From: Zafaria cholistanensis
GTDB lineage: Bacteria > Actinomycetota > Actinomycetes > Actinomycetales > Micrococcaceae
Direction: 5' to 3'
DNA: 64,000 nt
Assembly (NCBI RefSeq): GCF_008580665.1
Contig: NZ_BKDJ01000014.1
Span: 1-64,000 of the forward strand
The position numbers and the translations under genes were made by a program. This document shows, piece after piece, positions 48,999-57,764 of this stretch. Numbering within the stretch: the first letter of the stretch is position 1; each line of letters starts with the position of its first letter. The notes beneath the pieces are model-generated. The model saw nothing but the letters and a program-made list of their open reading frames with translations. It was not told where the DNA came from and made no database searches.

Positions 48999-50321
48999 AT
49001 GAGCGAGAGCAAGAAGTCACCGTCCAGCCCGCCCCCGCACACCGGCGCGCTCCTCACCAGCGAAGCGGCCCCCCGGGAAGGAGAGCGCCCCATGGGCCGT
49101 ATGGATACGACCACCGTACGCCGGTCCTTCTGGTCCCGGCTCGCGCTCATCGGCCCCGCGTTCGTCGTCGGCGCCTGGCAGTTCGGCCCCGGCAACCTCG
49201 CCTCCGCCGTCCAGGCCGGGTCCGCCTACTCCTACACCCTCATCTGGGTCATCGCGGTCTCCACGATCCTCATGATCTGCTTCGCCGACATGGCCGTGCG
49301 CCTGGGCATCGCCACCCCCGTTTCCCTGATCACCTCCATCAAGGAACATCTCGGACGGCCCACCGGCTACCTCGCGGGCATCGGCGTCTTCCTCATCACC
49401 CTCATGTTCTCCGTCGGCAACGCCGTCGGTTCCGGGCTCGGCCTGTCCATGATCTTCGGCGGCTCCCCCGTGCTCTGGACCATCCTGTGCACCGTTGCGG
49501 TGGGCTTCATCCTGCTCTTCAAAAACGTCTACGCCATCATCGAAAAGGTCCTCGTTGCCATCGTCGCGCTCATGGCCGTCGGCTTCGTCTCCAGCGCCTT
49601 CGTCTCCCGCCCCGACTGGGTCCAGTCCGTCGAAGGCCTCGCACCGCAGATCCCCGCCGGCAGCGAAATCCTCATCGTGGCCCTGGTCGGCACCAACTTC
49701 TCCATCAACGCCGCCTTCTACAACGCCTACGGCACCAAGGAACGCCGCCGCACCCGCGCCGAATACCGCGACGTCACCCTCGTCGACACCGTTCCCGGCA
49801 TCGTCGCCCCCGGCATCATGACCGCCCTGGTGATCGTCGTCGCCGCCGCCGTTTTGGGACGCACCGGCGGGGAAGCCGCCACCATCACCGGCCTCGCGGC
49901 GATCTTCGAGCCTCTTGCCGGGCCCGTCGGGTCGTTCCTCTTCGCCCTGGGCCTCTCCGGCGCCGCGTTCTCCTCCATGATTGCCAACGCCACCGCCGGG
50001 GGAACCATGCTCTCCGACGCCCTCGGCAAGGGAGCACGCTCCGGATCCCCCGTCGCCAAGACCGTCATGGCCGCCATCCTCGCCTTCGGCGTCACCATCA
50101 CCCTGCTCTTTCAATCCTCCCCGGTGGGGCTGATCATCATCGCCCAATCCCTCACCGTGCTGGTCGCCCCGGTCCTGGGCATCCTGCTCCTGATCATGAG
50201 CAACCGCCGCTCCCTCATGGGAGACCTCCGCAACAAGTGGTGGCACAACCTCCTCGGAACCATTGGCCTCATCGCCATCCTCGCCACCTCTGTCCGGCTC
50301 ATCACCTCCCTCCTCAGCTAG
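48999..50321 (+). CDS. Nramp-fold transporter lacking the metal-site motifs
   Basis: 440 aa. ATG after AAGGAGGTCTCGCC. About eleven membrane segments with Nramp-family organisation. Known Nramp Mn/Fe transporters bind the ion through DPGN in helix 1 and MPH in helix 6. Here helix 1 reads FGPGNLASAV (residues 62-71) and helix 6 reads NFSINAAFYN. Aspartate, methionine and histidine are all absent. It therefore belongs to the non-canonical Nramp-related group and may carry another substrate, fitting its place with an aldolase and LacI regulator. Confidence 0.88.
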   Translation: MSESKKSPSSPPPHTGALLTSEAAPREGERPMGRMDTTTVRRSFWSRLALIGPAFVVGAWQFGPGNLASAVQAGSAYSYTLIWVIAVSTILMICFADMAVRLGIATPVSLITSIKEHLGRPTGYLAGIGVFLITLMFSVGNAVGSGLGLSMIFGGSPVLWTILCTVAVGFILLFKNVYAIIEKVLVAIVALMAVGFVSSAFVSRPDWVQSVEGLAPQIPAGSEILIVALVGTNFSINAAFYNAYGTKERRRTRAEYRDVTLVDTVPGIVAPGIMTALVIVVAAAVLGRTGGEAATITGLAAIFEPLAGPVGSFLFALGLSGAAFSSMIANATAGGTMLSDALGKGARSGSPVAKTVMAAILAFGVTITLLFQSSPVGLIIIAQSLTVLVAPVLGILLLIMSNRRSLMGDLRNKWWHNLLGTIGLIAILATSVRLITSLLS

Positions 50322-50347
50322 ACAGGAACGAACCCCACACCACCCAC

Positions 50348-50388
50348 AGGAGGTGGCGCCCGCACCCGTCGTGCGGACGCCACCTCCT
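50348..50388. terminator. Intrinsic hairpin terminator of the aldolase/transporter operon
   Basis: AGGAGGTGGCG (50348-50358) pairs with CGCCACCTCCT (50378-50388), with inner pairs CCGCAC/GTGCGG. It lies 26 bp after the stop. The next 300 bp to 50687 contain only an unrecognised 60-codon frame on the minus strand (50492-50674). Confidence 0.8.
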
Positions 50389-50687
50389 TGACGTACCCCG
50401 ACACGCATCCCGGCAAAGAAGCCCCTTCAACACACCACTCCCCCGGCCAGGAACCAAACACTGGAAACGCCGCCTGTCTGGATACCGGGATTTACGCGGT
50501 TACGGCCCGCAAAATGGCCTTCGCAGGAGCGCCGCAACCACTGCAGAGCATGTCTTGTAACGGGAGGGCAGTTTCAGAGGGTGGTCGCAACACCCACTTA
50601 ACCCGGTGTTGTTGTGCCAGGAAATCGGCCACCTCTCCGATCCTCCTGAAGGTACGGCGCTCAAGGAGTGACACTGATCTGTTCGAT

Positions 50688-51182
50688 TCAATTTCCGGGC
50701 ATCAAGGTCATCGAAATCGAGGCTGCCGAGACGACGAAACTCAGGATGCAGATGCAGTAGATACCGAGGTTCCGGTCTCGTGGCGTGACGGACTTCTTGC
50801 GCGGCCACCACAGCAGGAACGCGATGAAAAGCATCAGCGGCGGAAACATCAACAAGGCCCACGGGTTAAGCAGTATCGCCAGACAGGCTGCAAACCCTGA
50901 GACCAGCAGCGCCACGGTGCAGAGGGTCTTGACCGCCTCACCCTGCCGATTCTGCGCCCTGCCATAGAGCCACCATCGACCGACCTGTAACAACACGGCC
51001 GCGCTTAATCCCCCTAACGCCGGAATCCAGAAGCGCTCAGCCGGCGGACTCGAGGCACCGTCTGAGGACAGCCAGGGAAAGACGAGTTTGACGGCGCCCG
51101 CCATCAGGCCAAAGGCCACAGGGCCCAAGAACGTTATCCAGAAGGTGGCGCGTCGCTCTTGCGCGCTGCTCTGTTCTTCCAC
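50688..51182 (-). CDS. Hypothetical four-TM membrane protein
   Basis: 164 aa. Four membrane segments, near residues 13-35 (FWITFLGPVAFGLMAGAVKLVF), 50-68, 85-120 (a double segment with LLNPWALLMFPPLMLFIAFLLWW, read in parts) and 140-160. The GC content is lower than the neighbours', suggesting transfer. No family recognised. Confidence 0.75.
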   Translation of the reverse strand: MEEQSSAQERRATFWITFLGPVAFGLMAGAVKLVFPWLSSDGASSPPAERFWIPALGGLSAAVLLQVGRWWLYGRAQNRQGEAVKTLCTVALLVSGFAACLAILLNPWALLMFPPLMLFIAFLLWWPRKKSVTPRDRNLGIYCICILSFVVSAASISMTLMPGN

Positions 51183-51331
51183 GGTCGAACCCTAGCGGAA
51201 CGTGCTTAGTCACGATCGAGCATCCGCATGCTTTCACTCGCGTCTTACTGCAGACATGCAACGCGAATGCTCATAACTCCAGACATGAGACTCCTCTGAC
51301 ATATGCAGGACCGAATCGCTGGACCCGCGCT

Positions 51332-51373
51332 TGTCTCGCAACGGGAGGGATGCAAGACGCCCTTGTCGAGACA
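51332..51373. repeat. 41-42-bp hairpin repeat, copy 1
   Basis: TGTCTCGCAACGGGAGGGAT...TTGTCGAGACA. The ends TGTCTCG/CGAGACA are complementary. A second copy at 62951-62991 has the same core GGAGGGATGCAAGACG and the same ends, in the same orientation. A short hairpin CACTCT/AGAGTG follows directly. Confidence 0.85.
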
Positions 51374-51460
51374 CTCTCCATAGAGTGTGAATCGCGTTCA
51401 GCCTTGTGTACCAGCATGGCCCGAAGTCCAAGCTTTCGGCGCCCTAAACCATGCTTCCAA

Positions 51461-51595
51461 CCGGCAGCATCCTGCCGGTGAAGGATGTAGCGATCCGCTT
51501 GAAGATGGCGCGAGAGGAAATTGGCAGTATATTGCCGTCCCCCTTTACGGGCAGGATGGATGCGGTTAGAGACTGAAGCGGCAAGATCTTGCCGG
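51461..51595. promoter_or_regulatory. Three palindromic operators and promoter of the hip operon
   Basis: CCGGCAGCATCCTGCCGG (51461-51478), TTGGCAGTATATTGCCGT (51521-51538) and CGGCAAGATCTTGCCG (51579-51594) share the pattern GGCA-N6-TGCC. A promoter TTTACG (51544-51549)-17 bp-TAGAGA (51567-51572) lies between the second and third. Such operator series are typical for toxin-antitoxin autoregulation by HipB. Confidence 0.8.
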
Positions 51596-51608
51596 GACGG
51601 GGTGCGGT

Positions 51609-51806
51609 GTGGGCGATGTCGAGGAGCTGGGAGGGCGTATTCGGGCCGCCCGGAAGGAGGAGGGACTGACCCAGTAGGACCTGGCCGACCTGGCCGGAAT
51701 TTTCGAGCGGACAGTCCGGGCCATCGAGACCGGAACCGGCAACCCCGCCCTGGCGGCCGTGGCCGCGGCGGCCAACGTGCTCGGCCTGCACCTGGTGGCC
51801 GAATGA
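51609..51806 (+). pseudogene. hipB: HipB-like antitoxin gene with in-frame amber codon
   Basis: Frame beginning GTG GGC GAT, reading GGRIRAARKEEGLTQ, then TAG (51675-51677), then DLADLAGIFERTVRAIETG and NPALAAVAAAANVLGLHLVAE, ending TGA. The sequence is a HipB/XRE helix-turn-helix protein of 65 codons, normally TQ(x)DLADLAGVSERTVRAIE. The TAG replaces the residue between Gln and Asp at the first recognition helix. The end overlaps the hipA ATG (ATGA). Either a pseudogene, a suppressed stop or a sequence error. Confidence 0.88.
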
Positions 51807-52993
51807 GCCCCGACCTGCAGCGGCTGCGGTTCGTGGCCGCGGCCGACGTGTACAAGGCCGGCCGGCTGGCCGGCCGCATCGAACGCGTCGGGGGCGGGAC
51901 GGCCTTCACCTACGGCGGGACCTATTTGGCCGGCGGCGGCCAGCGGGTGGCCAGCACCCTGCCGGTGTCCCCGGAGCCCGTCGTGTCCCCGGCCGGGGCC
52001 CTGCCGCCGTTCTTTGCCGGTCTCCTGCCCGAAGGTCACCGTCTGAGCGTGCTTAAGGACGCGGTCAAGACCAGCCTGGACGACAAGCTCTCCCTGCTGC
52101 TGGCCGTCGGTGCCGACGCGCCCGGGGACGTGCAGGTCGTACCCGCCGGCGAGATCCCGCTCGAGCCCGAGCCGCTGGCCGATGCCACCGACCCCTCGTG
52201 CCTGGACTTCGGCGACCTGGCCCAGGCGGTGGACCTGCACGCCCTGCCGGGGGTGCAGGACAAGGCCAGCGCCTCCATGCTTAGCGCACCGGTGTCCCTG
52301 CGTGGGCACCGGTACATCCTGAAACTGGATCCGCCCCGGCATCGGCACCTGGTCCAGAACGAGGCCGCGCACCTGCTCGCGGCCAAGGTACTGAAGATCC
52401 CGGTAGCCAAAGCCGCCCTGGTCACCGACCACAACGGGCTGCATGGCCTGCTGGTGGAACGCTTCGACCGCCTTTGGGACGGTACCGAATGGCTGCGCCT
52501 GCCGCTGGAGGACGCCGCGCAGGTGATGGGCATCCCGCCCGCGGCCAAGTACACCGTGGACTCCGAAGCCGTGGTGAACGCCCTGGCCGCGGCCAGCAAG
52601 GCTCCGGCCGTTGCCGCACGCAACCTGTACCTGCAGTTCGTCTTCGCCTGGCTGACCGGCAACGGTGACCTGCACGCCAAGAACGTCTCCGTCCTCGGCG
52701 GCCGCCCCGCAGGACCGGTCATCGCCCCGGTGCACGACGTGCCCTGCACCCTGCTCTACGGCGACGACACCCTGGCCCTGCCCGTGGACGGGAAACTGAA
52801 GAACCTCCGGGCCCGCCACTGGGCAGCCTTCGCCCACAGCATTGGACTGCCCCAACGCGCCGCACTGGCCGCCAACATACTGGCCCTGAAAGCCGCCGCC
52901 TTCATAGACCTCACGGCGTTGCCACTCACCGGCTCCCCTCTGAGCGGGACCGAACGCGAACTGCGCTTCCGCCGCACCCAACTTGAGCCCTGA
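51803..52993 (+). CDS. hipA: HipA-family serine/threonine kinase toxin
   Basis: 396 aa. HipA kinases phosphorylate glutamyl-tRNA synthetase or other targets and induce persistence. Present here are the N-terminal Couple_hipA-type domain (DVYKAGRLAGRIER), the phosphate-loop-like GVQDKASASM, the catalytic loop GNGDLHAKNVSVL (Asp and Asn of the kinase), and the metal-binding Asp in APVHDVPCTLLYG. All catalytic elements look intact while the upstream antitoxin is interrupted. ATGA overlap with hipB. Confidence 0.92.
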   Translation: MSPDLQRLRFVAAADVYKAGRLAGRIERVGGGTAFTYGGTYLAGGGQRVASTLPVSPEPVVSPAGALPPFFAGLLPEGHRLSVLKDAVKTSLDDKLSLLLAVGADAPGDVQVVPAGEIPLEPEPLADATDPSCLDFGDLAQAVDLHALPGVQDKASASMLSAPVSLRGHRYILKLDPPRHRHLVQNEAAHLLAAKVLKIPVAKAALVTDHNGLHGLLVERFDRLWDGTEWLRLPLEDAAQVMGIPPAAKYTVDSEAVVNALAAASKAPAVAARNLYLQFVFAWLTGNGDLHAKNVSVLGGRPAGPVIAPVHDVPCTLLYGDDTLALPVDGKLKNLRARHWAAFAHSIGLPQRAALAANILALKAAAFIDLTALPLTGSPLSGTERELRFRRTQLEP

Positions 52994-53424
52994 CCCGGAC
53001 GCTTCCCGTGCATCCGGAAGCCCCAAATGCGACGCCCACAGGCCCAGGCCCCGGGAGAATTCCACTCCAAGCCCTTTCTCGCAACCAATCCCTGGGAAGC
53101 GTCCTCGGCTGACTCCGAGGAACACCAAAAGGAGGGCACCGAACACGACGCGTTTGGTGCCCTCTCAGATGGTTTCGATACCTTGCCCCGTGCCCGCAGG
53201 TGCACGGCAAAAGCCCACCCGCTCCGCTGCTTTTCCCGCACACAGGTGGACACCGGGACCCATCCGAACGGCGCCGCGGCTATCCGATGTCCGTTTGCGG
53301 CGCCGGCCCGCCATACAGCGGCCACGGTAGATCATCGCCGCCGCATAGGACGGAGCTTCCGGACTACCGGCCCACGAGCCCGTGGACACCAGGCATGCAG
53401 TCGCCGGCCCTCCGGTTGCAGGGC
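52994..53424. other. Gap between hipA and the helical-bundle gene
   Basis: 431 bp without a convincing gene. It holds the hairpin at 53132-53164; otherwise I see no feature. Confidence 0.5.
53132..53164. terminator. Hairpin terminator after hipA
   Basis: GAGGGCACC (53132-53140) pairs with GGTGCCCTC (53156-53164), with inner AAC/GTT pairing. Lies 139 bp after hipA. Confidence 0.6.
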
Positions 53425-53907
53425 TCAGCTGATGAGGATCTGGGTGGCTTCCTCTTTGAGCTTGGCGTGGGCCCAGTGCATTTGGCGCAGCGTGTCGGGG
53501 TGGCAGCGCTGGGCGACGTCGAGCAGGTCGGTGTGCTTGATGCCCTGGGCTGCCTGACCGAGGAGGTCCCAGTCGGCGGAGACGCCGGCGGCTTTCATGT
53601 AGATCTCGCGCAGGTCGCGCAACAGCAACAGGGCCGCGTGGGAGCGCCGGCCCAGCAGTTCCGCCCCCTTTTCGCGGATCCTTTCCGCCCAGGCGCTTTC
53701 GCTCTCCGGTTCCGGGTCCAGGTCCAGGCCGTAGTTCCGTCCGATCTCGGCGATCTGGCGAATGTGCCGGTGGGACCAGCCGGCCAGGTCGCGGCCAAGG
53801 TGGTAAATCTCGTGGTCGGCCTTGTGCCGCTCGGAGACCTGGAGCAGTTCCTGCGCCAGGTCGTTCTCGGCCCGGTGCAGCTCCTCCAGCGCGAGTCCGA
53901 TCTTCAT
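53425..53907 (-). CDS. Small helical-bundle protein coupled to the molybdo-enzyme
   Basis: 160 aa, all helical. The first half holds ELHRAENDLAQELLQVSERHK and HEIYHLGRDLAGWSHRHIRQ, with many His/Glu residues in ferritin-like spacing. The second half holds ALLLLRDLREIYMKAAG, then DWDLLGQAAQGIKH, which recalls DUF892/YciE-type ferritin-like proteins. Its ATG overlaps the stop of the upstream molybdopterin oxidoreductase by 4 bp, so the two are made together. It may be a structural subunit, chaperone or metal-binding partner. Function unknown. Confidence 0.8.
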   Translation of the reverse strand: MKIGLALEELHRAENDLAQELLQVSERHKADHEIYHLGRDLAGWSHRHIRQIAEIGRNYGLDLDPEPESESAWAERIREKGAELLGRRSHAALLLLRDLREIYMKAAGVSADWDLLGQAAQGIKHTDLLDVAQRCHPDTLRQMHWAHAKLKEEATQILIS

Positions 53908-56363
53908 GCCTCACCTCCAGTGACGGAAAAGTCCTCGTCGGCCTCCGAGCCGGGACTTCCGTGGGTGCTCCAGCCGATCGGAGAGACCGGAGCGGAAGCG
54001 GTGTTGGTCGGGGCCTTCGAGGGGCCCTCGCCTCCGGAGACTTTCCGGATCCGAGCCGCGGCGGTCTTGAAGAGGGGCTGCTTGGAAGCGGCATCCCAAT
54101 CGGTGATGGTCAGCTCGTTGGCGGCCCGGCCGGCGCCGTCGGGCTCGTGGCCGGCCGGGGTGTCCCAGTAGCCGTAGTGGAAGGGCAGGAAGAGCACGCC
54201 GTCGCGGATGCCGCTGACGCGCACCTGCGCCCGCACCTTGCCGCGCGGGGTGGTGACCTCGGCGAGGTCTCCTTCGGCCAGGGCGTAGGTGCCGGCGTCG
54301 GCGGCGGACATTTCGACCCACACCTCCGGGGCGGCGGCCTGCAGCTGCAGTGCCCGGCCCGTCTTGGTGCGCGTGTGGAACTGGTAGAGGGTGCGCCCGG
54401 TGGTGAGTTGGAACGGGAAGTCCTCGCTGGGCAGCTCGTGCGGGGGCACGTATTCGGCGGCCCTGATGATGGCCCGGCCTTCCGGGTTCAGGGCCTTGTA
54501 CTCCGGCGCTTGCATCGGGGCCCCCGTGACCAGGTCCCGACCGTAGCTTTCGCAATAGTCCGGCGCGCTCCAGAACTTCCCGTCCACGTAGAGCCGTTCG
54601 GTGCCGTCGGGGTTGTCCTCGTTGCAGGGCCACTGGATGCCGGACCCGCCGCGCAGCTTGGCGTAGCTGAGGCCGGTGTAGTCGCACGGCCGCCCGCGGG
54701 TGCATTCCTTCCACGCTTCGAACGCGGACTCGGCGTCGTGCCACTTCACCAGCGGTTGCCCGTCCTTGTCTTTCAGGTCCATCCGGCGGGCGTAGTCCAG
54801 GAAGATGTCCAGGTCTGCCCTGGCCTGCCCGGGCGGCTCGACGGCCTTTTCGGACAGGTGCACGGTCCGGTCCACGTTGGTGAACGTTCCGGTCTTTTCG
54901 CCCCAGGTCGCCGCCGGGAGAACGACGTCGGCCAGCTGCGCGGTCTCGGACAGGAAGATGTCCTGCACCACCAGGAACAAACGTTCCTGGGACAGGATCG
55001 AGCGGACCCGTCCCAGCTCGGGCAGGGACACGGCCGGGTTGGTGCCGTTGACCCAGAGCATCCGGATCGATCCTTCCTCGGCGTAGCGCATCATCTGCAT
55101 CACGTGGGTGGGCGGGGACATGTGCGGGATGGACATCGGGTCCACGTTCCAGACCCGGGCCAGGTCCTGCACGTGCGCGTCGTTGGACCAGTTGCGGAAG
55201 GCCGGCAGGTCCCCGTCCCCTCCGGCCTCCCGGGTGTTCTGCGCGGTGGGCTGGCCGTTCATCTGCAGGATCCCGCACCCGGGCTTGCCGAGCATGCCGC
55301 GCACGATGTTGATGTTGTTGACCTGCACCGCGGCCGCGGTGGCCTGGTTGGACTGGTAGAAGCCCTGCAGGACGGTGGAGAGCAGGCGTTCGGCGCCGCC
55401 AATGAGGCGCGCGGCCTCCCGGATCCGGTCCGCGGGCACGTCGCAGATCGTGGCCACGGTCTCCGGCGGGTAGTCCTTGACCTGCTGCACCAGGTCCTCG
55501 AACCCCACGGTGTGGGCCTCGATGTAGCCGTGATCGACCCAGTCGTTGGCGATGATCTCGTGGAGCAGCCCGTTCATCAGGGCCACGTTCGTGCCCGGGC
55601 GCGGTGCCAGGTGCACCGTCGCGGCCCTGGCCACCGGGGTGGCGCGGGGATCAACGCAGATAATTGCCGGCGGATTCGGACCCGCCAGCCGGTCCAGGAT
55701 CCGCGCCCAGAGGACGGTCTGGGTTTCGGCCATGTTGTGCCCGTAGAGGGCGATCACGTCCGCGTGGTCGACGTCCGTGTAGGACCCGGGCTGGCCGTCG
55801 CAGGCAAAGGATTCCTTCAGGGCCGCAGCCGCGGTCGCCGTGCAGAGCCGTGTGTTCCCGTCGACGTGGTTGGTCCCCAACCCACCGTGGGCGAGGATGC
55901 CGAGCGTGTAGTACTCCTCGGCGAAGAGTTGGCCGGTGGTGTAGAAGCCGATGGCGCTGGCGCCCTGCTCGGCCAGCAGTTCCCGGGTCCTGCCGGCCAC
56001 CCGGTCCATGGCAGTGTCCCAGTCCGTCTCCACCAGTTTCCCGCCCTCGCGGATCAGCGGTACGGTCAGCCGGTCCGGGGAGGAATTGGCCTGCCACCCG
56101 TACAGGTCCTTCGGGCCCAGGCGCCCGCGGTTGACCCGGTCGACGGCGCGGCCACGCACCCCGGCGATCCGTCCGTCCTTGACCGCGATGTCCAGCGCGT
56201 CCCCGTTGGAGTGCAGGATCGAGGCCGTCTGCACCCACCGGTCCACCTCCCCAGGATCCAAGCCGTCCTCAAGGTGCGTGTCCACCCGCACGGGCCACTG
56301 CCCGCCCGCCGGGTAGGGGGTGCGTGTTCCCCACGGTTGAGCGATTCGGTCCGTGCGCTTCAT
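53904..56363 (-). CDS. Molybdopterin oxidoreductase without N-terminal Fe-S cysteines
   Basis: 819 aa from the ATG of MKRTDRIAQPWGTR, with GGGAGGGAG upstream. The overall pattern is that of assimilatory nitrate reductase/FdhF catalytic subunits. The usual [4Fe-4S] motif CxxCxxxC...GRLCxKG is replaced by VQTASILHSNGDALDI (residues 44-59) and GRLGPKD (80-86): no cluster ligand remains. The Mo ligand Cys174 in GNTRLCTATAAA is kept, as are GHNMAETQTVLWARI, NIVRGMLGKPGCGILQMNGQPTAQN (read in parts) and LTTGRTLYQFHTRT. Substrate and electron donor are unknown. Confidence 0.9.
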   Translation of the reverse strand: MKRTDRIAQPWGTRTPYPAGGQWPVRVDTHLEDGLDPGEVDRWVQTASILHSNGDALDIAVKDGRIAGVRGRAVDRVNRGRLGPKDLYGWQANSSPDRLTVPLIREGGKLVETDWDTAMDRVAGRTRELLAEQGASAIGFYTTGQLFAEEYYTLGILAHGGLGTNHVDGNTRLCTATAAAALKESFACDGQPGSYTDVDHADVIALYGHNMAETQTVLWARILDRLAGPNPPAIICVDPRATPVARAATVHLAPRPGTNVALMNGLLHEIIANDWVDHGYIEAHTVGFEDLVQQVKDYPPETVATICDVPADRIREAARLIGGAERLLSTVLQGFYQSNQATAAAVQVNNINIVRGMLGKPGCGILQMNGQPTAQNTREAGGDGDLPAFRNWSNDAHVQDLARVWNVDPMSIPHMSPPTHVMQMMRYAEEGSIRMLWVNGTNPAVSLPELGRVRSILSQERLFLVVQDIFLSETAQLADVVLPAATWGEKTGTFTNVDRTVHLSEKAVEPPGQARADLDIFLDYARRMDLKDKDGQPLVKWHDAESAFEAWKECTRGRPCDYTGLSYAKLRGGSGIQWPCNEDNPDGTERLYVDGKFWSAPDYCESYGRDLVTGAPMQAPEYKALNPEGRAIIRAAEYVPPHELPSEDFPFQLTTGRTLYQFHTRTKTGRALQLQAAAPEVWVEMSAADAGTYALAEGDLAEVTTPRGKVRAQVRVSGIRDGVLFLPFHYGYWDTPAGHEPDGAGRAANELTITDWDAASKQPLFKTAAARIRKVSGGEGPSKAPTNTASAPVSPIGWSTHGSPGSEADEDFSVTGGEA

Positions 56364-56599
56364 CCTCGGCTCCCTCCCACAAGTGGCATCGGCGGCAGCC
56401 GAGCGGCTCCGCGACCGGTCCACACCGACATTACGGAGACCGCCGGGAGCGGACAACCCGTCCCCGCGGAACCGGTGCCAGGACGAAGCCATACCGGCAT
56501 CGAATGCGCGCCGCTATCGCGTGCGGCACCGGTGATCGTGCACCGAAGCCGTCCCCGCGCACCTCCCCGGCAGCACCGGACCCGGTGCTGCCGGGGACA

Positions 56600-57171
56600 T
56601 CACTTGTCATGCCCGGATGGGGCCGGTTTAGTGCCAAGGAGGATGTTCAGTGTCCATCCGAGCAGGGTGACCAAAACGACCGCCCCCGCCATCGAAGCCA
56701 TCTGCACAGGCGTGCTCAGGATGCCCAGACTCACGATGAGGGTCGTTGCGCCCGCAGGTGGATGGGGCATCCTGATCCAAGTCAACACGAACGTAGTCAA
56801 TGCCACGGACAGGGCCCCGGCCGCAAGGTGCGCCGGGGCCAAGCCGCCGACGGGAGCCGCCGGTACGTTCTGCAGACCGAAGACATACAGGCACAGCGCC
56901 CCGGCCATCAGCGCCACCGCATGGCCGACGAGTGCGTTGGCAGGCCGCGAGGCCTGCTGAGCCGGAGACTCAAAAAACAGCATCACCGTGGGACCCAGGC
57001 TGGGAAAAGCCACGGCAGGTGGGTCAGCAGCCCCACCGCCCCGCTGGCAGCCAGCACGGCCAAACACAGCACGGCCGCATACATGCCAGATCCCAAGCTT
57101 CCCCCAGCCGCAGCCAGCCGCTGCCACAACGGTTCTCGCACCATCCCTCCGCCCTCCGTCCGCAATGACAT
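56600..57171 (-). pseudogene. HPP-family membrane protein, frameshifted
   Basis: The gene would begin MSLRTEGGGMVREPLW. The first part runs to THLPWLF in one frame (stop follows as PAWVPR). The rest, PSLGPTVMLFFESPAQQASRP and ALVGHAVALMAG and HPPAGATTLIVS, continues in another frame. The HPP motif and GH are intact. Restoring one base in the run CTTTTCCC (about 57005-57009) gives WLFPSLGPT and a full HPP protein. HPP proteins are four-TM, often nitrite or anion linked. A true lesion or a sequence error are both possible. Confidence 0.85.
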
Positions 57172-57324
57172 GGCATAGCCTCGCGCTTGCAAGCAGGTCC
57201 CGAGCGCCACCGGACAACAGAACCCAAGCCAAACGCGATCTGCAAGGGTTCAGCCTTCCAAACCGCCCCTGGCAAGGTGGCCCGGAGGCAGGGACCGGGA
57301 CCGGATGGTTGGCCGGCGGGAGCA

Positions 57325-57660
57325 TCAGGACTCGTCCGTTTTCCTGAGGAAGAATGCACCGACCGTGCCGGCGAGGGCCGCGAAAACGGCGACGGAATAG
57401 ATGGCCAGCAGGACCTGGACGATGCGTGAGAAAGTGCCGGCACCGGTGATTCCATTGCCGATGACAGCCGCCATGGACGACAGGGACTGGGCATAGGAGG
57501 CATGCTCCCGGCGGCATACAGGAACTGGCTCGAGACCAGAACCACGATGGCGCTGACGGCACTGACGGCACTGAGCCACCCGAGCCTGCGGGCCCCGCTT
57601 TCCCGGCTCAGGCTTCGCAACCGATCCCTTCGGGCACCCACAACCGAATGGACGGCACCG
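57325..57660 (-). pseudogene. Truncated, frameshifted paralogue of the ion-channel gene
   Basis: It matches the C-terminal half of the intact channel gene at 58605-59363. GWLSAVSAVSAIVVLVSSQFLYAAG parallels GWLAATTAVVILTSSQLLYAAG. After a one-base loss in the G run near 57507-57510 the other frame continues SYAQSLSSMAAVIGNGI and IVQVLLAIYSVAVFAALAG, parallel to KVLQIVLAVYSVAVFATLAG. The first four helices are missing. It lies on the opposite strand to the intact copy, 1 kb away. Confidence 0.85.
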
Positions 57661-57764
57661 CAGAGGCCTAGAGTGGTGCACAAGCCGCACCCCCTTAGGG
57701 TCCCTGGAGTATGGGCCGGCGGGGGCGGCCCCGTGCAGGTTGTATCCGATTCCGAGGAGGACCG

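Noticed and set aside
50492-50674. 60-codon minus-strand frame with CSGCG near its end
   Set aside because: Some protein-like wording, but no homologous family recognised and no ribosome site; not supported as a gene.
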